Part shown: positions 58,391-64,000 of the stretch, piece after piece
How positions within the stretch are numbered: the first letter of the stretch is position 1
Layout of the letters: each line of letters starts with the position of its first letter
DNA from: Marchantia polymorpha subsp. ruderalis
Taxonomy: Eukaryota > Streptophyta > Marchantiopsida > Marchantiales > Marchantiaceae
DNA length: 64,000 nt
Direction: 5' to 3'
NCBI GenBank assembly: GCA_037833965.1
Contig: AP031352.1
Location: 16,596,501 to 16,660,500, forward strand
Translations under genes and position numbers: made by a program
Notes under the pieces: generated by a model
Seen by the model: the letters and a program-made list of their open reading frames with translations, nothing else
Database searches by the model: none
Told to the model about the DNA's origin: nothing

Positions 58391-61300
58391 GCCTTGCAGG
58401 AGCTTCAGCAGGGGGGAGACCTCGTTCCCTGCCAGCACCCAGATTCAGCTGTTCGCTCCGACCTTTGAGGAACTCAGATTCAGCTGGAAGTGTCTAGAAC
58501 TCAGCATAGCAGAGGATATACATGCGTTCGAGAGGTCGGTGAAGAGTTCTCTCTCTGCAACTGCAAAAGGCTTATAATCGTGGAGTGCTGCATGCAACTG
58601 GTGGTGACATACAGGCAGACCTTGGTACCATGACACCCCGAGTGAAAAGCTCCTCATGGTCGATAATTTAATTTAGAAATTATAGGCTGTCACGGTATCG
58701 ATGGTCTCTGGATGCTCCAAAATACTTCCAAGTTTTACTTCTCCAGTGGCAGTTCAAGCAGTCGCAAATCGCCTGCATTTAGCCAGCGGAGCAACGTGAT
58801 GAGCAGCAACGAGAAAGACACGTTTCTCGGTTGTTTCTTGAGAGGCTGCGGGAACAGAGTGGATTCGGGTTATGTCCCTCGAAGAAGATTTTTCGCTCCA
58901 GAAGGTTATTAGACTTTGTCAAACAATGGATTTCCCTTGCTGTGGGTTGATAAGCATACGCCCAGGTCCCTCTCGGCTTTTCTGTGCCATCCCCAACAAC
59001 CTCTGTATGTAAAGCAGTTGGAATGTGACTTCTTGTTCCTTCATTTCTTTGGTTCATTTCGTTGCCAGGATTAATTGAAAATCTTTACCTGAACTTCTCT
59101 CATAGTCAGCTCAGAGGTGATGTCCCTGATGCGCCTGATCACAGAAGCCTGCAATATTTTATGGGGCATGTTTAGAGTCCAGCCCCTAGCTCGTTGGAAT
59201 TCGTAGTTTGAAAGTGAGGACCCAGAATATTTACCTCGGTTCTGTGAACATTCTTGACCCCTCAGTAGACAGCGAGTAAGCGCACATAGTCTAGTGATAC
59301 ATGTTCAATCTCATCTTGTATTCGCTGTTTCAAATTACATATACCATATCTTGTCTTGCCACTTTTCTAATCTCTGGATTACGTTCTTTGTGACAGATAT
59401 CCCAGGGCAATGGCTCGCACCTTCAACTTCAAGGTCCTCTTTGGATTAGAAGGTGAAGTAGAAGGCACCGTTCATTCCTGAGCAGGAAAGAAGGCTCTCG
59501 TAGTAGCCATGTTGCACAAATATTCGGTGAGTGAGACAGACATGTTAGCAAAGCCGCTAGAGCATATGTATCTCTCGTCAATCCATGTTCATATCTGCCT
59601 ATGCCAGAGTCTAAAACTACTGCACTGACATAGGTTGATCAAAACTGGACTCCATTCATTGTTTTCTAAACCTTTGTTTGCCCGCAGGCTATGTCCAACT
59701 GTAGGCCGTTTACCGTGCAAGTATGTACCTGTGTGTGCCTCTTTCTATTTAAATTTTTCGCTTTTCTGGAGGCCAGACGTCTACTTTTTTGCAGCTTGTC
59801 ACGAACTACTCTGAGCTGTGGATATCTGACTCTATACTCGGGATGGTGCACATGCTAGATCTGCTGCTCCGCTGACCAACTGACGTCAACATTTCCTTAA
59901 TATGCAGCTTATTTTGGTCCATTCGTTAAGACTTTTCCAGACCTAATGTGAAATTTGTTGTGTTGGAATCACGGAGCACCCACTTCCAAGATCAATGTTC
60001 CCATCAACACAAGCAAGTATCATGTTGATATCAATATGGGCAGCGTCAGTTCAAATGATAAGGATGTTCTTCGGACGATAATCAAGGAGTCAAACCTGAG
60101 TACGGAAAGGCTACTTTTTCACTTTATAGCAATCAAAGTGATGGACTCCGTGGAAAATGTGAGTGGAGTAAATTTTAGAAAGCTCTACGATTCTTTGACT
60201 GGCTGCGAATGTACAATTTGTGTGGATTTTATTTTCTGCTATAGCTCTTAGATATGGAACCGTTTGGAATACAAGTTTAAAGGATCGAACTGACTTTGAT
60301 ACTAAATTCTCAGATCAGCGCTTAGCTCCTTTAAAAGTTTAGCTAGGGTTAGTGCATTAACTATCAAGTTGATAGGCATTACCAGTGCACAAGGTGACCA
60401 TAAATTCATTCCATCCTTTTTATCTACACTGGGGTCTTTCAATCCTTTTAATTCTTGTCCATGGTTTGGGGAGTTTGGTACATTCCATCCACCGAAATCC
60501 TCTGACCTCTAATAATCACCGTCTCGTATGTACCGGCTAGTCGAGACTCGTGCGAAGATGCAAAGCTTGATACTCGACAGCGTTCCACCCGTACTCATCC
60601 TCCATGTCAGTCACTGTCAGCCAAACCATCAGCCGTTATTCGAATGTACGTTTGTGTATGAGAATCAATATGTTGGGCTCCTTCATGCCAATGACATTTT
60701 ACAGTTTTAATCAACACAAGATGCGGATGTCGTCAGGACCGAATGCTATAGACTAGCTTGAAGATGAACATCTAAGCTCACCTTGCTTCTTCTCATCTTA
60801 TGGACGTTCATCAGATGGAGATATCATGTTTCTACACTAAAGAGCATTCGCCGAACAGAGGATTGGGTCTGAAAGAGTCGAGTATTAGCCGAACAATTTA
60901 TTTGCCTCCTTCCCGGTAAGATGAGACAGGAGTGGTACGGTGCCCTTGCGCTTAACAGCACGAGGGTGTGGTTCCATGCAGCTTTTCTGGCGAAGTTCAT
61001 GAGTACCTATAAAAGCCATCTCAACTTCAGACCCAGACTGTTATTTATGATCGAAAATGGATATTCCCCTCCCAAGTCTTACCTCCTTCGATCTATGTAT
61101 AGATCAATCACAATCCTGCCTGTTCTCGGTCTGAAGTCTAAAAAACCCCACAGCCCTCTCTGCCCAGCTGGATGTTATGCTTGTTTGATGTTAGATGCTT
61201 GTTTAAAATGCAATCAACAATAAACTTGTAGATTGCTTTCTTTCGTGTACATGTTCGAGATTTGCCTTTTCAATCCATGTAAAAGAAATTGTCTAGAGGC

Positions 61301-64000
61301 ATGTGGCCTGTACAAAGTACAGTAGATACCTTACCTAGCTTCGCAGCGTCCATCTGAGGCAATCACTTCCGGAACATTCCATTGGCAAGTTTCAGAAGTA
61401 GTGTGGATCTGACAATTATCGATCCCCCGGGATTGAACATAGATTCGTTGAATTCTTCTAAACTGATATTGCCGCAATCATAGTTGACTGCAAATATTAT
61501 TTTGATGTACAGTGAGTGAGCGACATACATGACTTGTACATTCAATGACTGCAATTGTCCTTTGATGGTAATGAAGCTTGCCTGAACCGAGCATCGTATC
61601 AGCAATAGATAGACCTAGATTTGAATCTACCTGCATACTCTCCAAAATTCTGAACGCGTCATTCCACCTCAAGAGTGATGCATGCTGAACGTGACTGGTC
61701 TAGATTCAGCCAAGAGCCACAACATTACAGTCGTTGAGGTAAGTGACTGTAAACTTCAACCAGCAGTCCTCTGGGAGATACTCAACTTTCTAAGATTCGA
61801 TCCTAAGAAACCCACGTCTGCACCAAATGTACACGAAGCTAAGAATCTGCGAAGATCTTGATTGCCTGTTTATCCGTAAGACTCGGAGGCAACAGATAAG
61901 TTCTAGGAGGGACCTTCTCTTTGAAATCGCTTGCAACTGAAAATTGTTGCCTTCGACAGAATTATGCTCCAGATGTCTTTGTTGATGACATCAACTTTTC
62001 ACATCGATGGACAAGGTGACCATGATGAGAATTTTCTTAGTCAGGGTCGATGCATAAAAGGTAGCTGTCTAGCACAATGCACATCTAGACGTGTGGGTCA
62101 GATGCGGCGAGAACAAACTTCGATCATATGATTGTACGCGAGAAGGAGGAAGCAAGGATCAACATTACTGTAAAGTCGCGAAAGCCTGGCCACATTCAAC
62201 CAAGATGAATCTACTGCCGTGAACAGGGAAAATGATCTGTCGACCAAGAATCCCAAACCTTTAAGAAACCTGTTCATCCAAATAAGGAGCTTACTGACTT
62301 TCCACTTGAAAAGTCTACAATCTTTCCTTCATTGATCGCCTCCAGGAATCGAAGTGTTTTACAAAGGCGTGATGTGAGAAGTCTCTGCGGCAAAAAGCTT
62401 GAAACAACAGCGCAATCAGCAATTCACGCGTCTATCGTTGTGGTTTTCAACTTTCAAGCAAATATGGACACTTATGTGGACACTACCAGTTGACTGTGCT
62501 ATCAAGCAAGCTGGAGAGCTTCGGTGTAGTTTCATGTTTGTTTTCAAGTTGTTGTGCATCCGTTGTGAATTGTTTCTCATGATTTCACAAGTTTGCCGTT
62601 TGGAAGAAACTGAATAACGCCGACAGAACGAAACACAGGTGGAATTGTTAAACTTCTAACACCGTCTATGAGCTGTCTGAAGACTTCATGCATTCTCACG
62701 AGCTCAAGACGTTCCTACATGAGCATTGCCTTCGTCACCTTTATCGTTTCCTCTTCACGAGGGTTCTCGATTTTTTGTTACTAAAATAGCTAGCAGAAAC
62801 AACTATGAGATGAGTTCCCCAACCAGCCTCTCCGTCACGAAAATGGATGGAAAATTGCAGACATGGATGTGACGGATAAGAGGGAACCAGTGTATCCGAG
62901 CGCCAAGTAGAAGACTGCTACGGATCAATCACTAGGAAAAATTGACAGTAATTGTCTCACTGACAGTAATCGTCCAGTATCTATCTGTGCGTATGCTCGA
63001 ACAACGCACCTTAGATATACAACTAGAAAACTAAGACTCGGAGGCTGACACAGCGTTTCAGAACGGTGTTGCTCCACTAAGGCTAAGACTGTAAAACGTC
63101 CGCCCCAGCAGTATCCTTAATCCACAAGCCTAAATTACTTCACCCAATACGAAACTCCTAATTTCTTCATTTGGTAAGAACCGGCAGTTTAGGCATAGAG
63201 ACTTCATTGACTTCGACAGTCTCTCCGCATCAAATACTTCTATGTACACATACCTGAGGTAGTAACTCTAAAACAGGTTATATGATGGCAACTAGAGCCC
63301 TCAAACCACAACAGCAGGAATGCATTCTTAAGCTTGGCTGATCCTTCGTACTGTTTGATGAGCTCATACAAATGCGAACTATATCAGAAGACTATAAAGA
63401 GTTACAAACTGTTTAATATATCTCGTACCACTTAAAAGTTTTGTAGATCCTTTCTTTCGAATCGTATATGTACTAATATCTACGAGTATTAAATCAACTA
63501 TATAATATCTACAAACCGACGAAAGTTATGAAATTGTAAAAACTTAAGTAACTTCACCAGTCATGCCATAACCCAGTTTCATAACCTCTCGAGGCCTCAC
63601 AGTGGAAGCTCTGAGCTGCGCAAGACAATTTGATTCAGAATTTTACGAATCACGTAGAAACTGTAGAAAATGGCTGATAGCATATCACATACCCTGTAAT
63701 GTGCCACTACCTGCGGACCACACTAAACCAGAAATTTGAATTGGGACTTTCAAACAAGTTGTCAAGTGCCCTCAGTATGGGAGATGTAGAGCTTAAGAGG
63801 TTTAGAATCAGACGTTTCTCTTTTACGTCGCGGAAAGTAGAAAGTGGCTGAAAACATCTTAGAGGTTTCAAGGACCGAACCGACATGGAAAGGACCTCTG
63901 AAAAAACCTGAACTTTAGAAGATTAACAAGAACTCCCTCACTTTCCTTTTCCTGTATCAGGTGCTGCTTACATATCAAGCTTATAGGTACGGCTACAAGA

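Larger units (their letters stand above)
52840..64000. other. long stretch with no recognised gene
   Basis: 11 kb in which I find no domain-bearing frame, rRNA, tRNA or transposon coding region. The longest frames (up to about 138 codons, for example 53969-54385 and 55888-56268 on the plus strand) show no family resemblance or splice context. It contains three perfect inverted repeats and one tetranucleotide microsatellite, listed separately. Multi-exon genes with short exons could be missed here by eye. Confidence 0.4.

Noticed and set aside
1-64000. CRISPR arrays, bacterial operons or ribosome-binding sites
   Set aside because: The window is eukaryotic. No regularly spaced short repeats were seen; the tandem repeats found have 90-, 130- and 417-bp periods without spacers.

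Overview
The window reads as nuclear DNA of a land plant. It has GT-AG introns, a plant-type LRR receptor-kinase fragment built from 72-bp exons, a galactan-synthase-like GT92 gene, plant calmodulin-like (CML) genes, a streptophyte-like 18S rRNA fragment, Ty1/copia and LINE remains and a degenerate Arabidopsis-type telomere repeat. Genes are sparse and intergenic DNA is AT-rich. A bryophyte or lycophyte is plausible, but the species cannot be fixed from the sequence alone.

Layout: 0-4.1 kb, all on the minus strand, holds the start of a two-exon (at least) C2H2/BED-like zinc-finger gene that runs off the left edge, an orphan exon-like segment, a four-exon scrap of an LRR-VIII-type receptor-kinase ectodomain and a Mutator-like transposase remnant. 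From 6.7 to 32 kb the dominant feature is a dispersed local family of CML genes: a decayed full-length copy (6.7 kb, +), an intact gene with a tripled 30-residue NPF repeat (14.05 kb, +), two intact genes (26.3 and 32.0 kb, both -), and possibly one very old remnant near 22 kb. A degraded copia element (17.4-20.35 kb, -) sits between them.

33-37 kb is a retroelement-rich patch: a second copia fragment, 130-bp and 417-bp tandem repeats, a primer-binding-site/LTR boundary and a degenerate telomere-like tract. 37-41.6 kb is AT-rich with no recognisable gene. 41.65-45.77 kb is a decayed LINE (-) whose reverse-transcriptase coding region is interrupted, just after its catalytic Asp-Asp box, by 1.36 kb of a decayed central 18S rRNA fragment in the same orientation. 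A degenerate PHD-finger-like stretch follows on the + strand.

The clearest housekeeping gene is the two-exon GT92 beta-1,4-galactan synthase-like gene (49.85-51.87 kb, -), with a (GA)n tract in its leader. 52.1-64 kb shows no gene I can recognise, only simple repeats and several perfect short inverted repeats.

The best candidate for undescribed biology is the CML cluster. Its members share four EF-hands and a short N-terminal motif (NPF/NPY). One member has amplified that motif into three in-frame 90-bp repeats in a Ser/His-rich tail. NPF is the known ligand of EH domains, so a calcium sensor that docks on EH-domain endocytic proteins is a testable hypothesis, not something the sequence proves.
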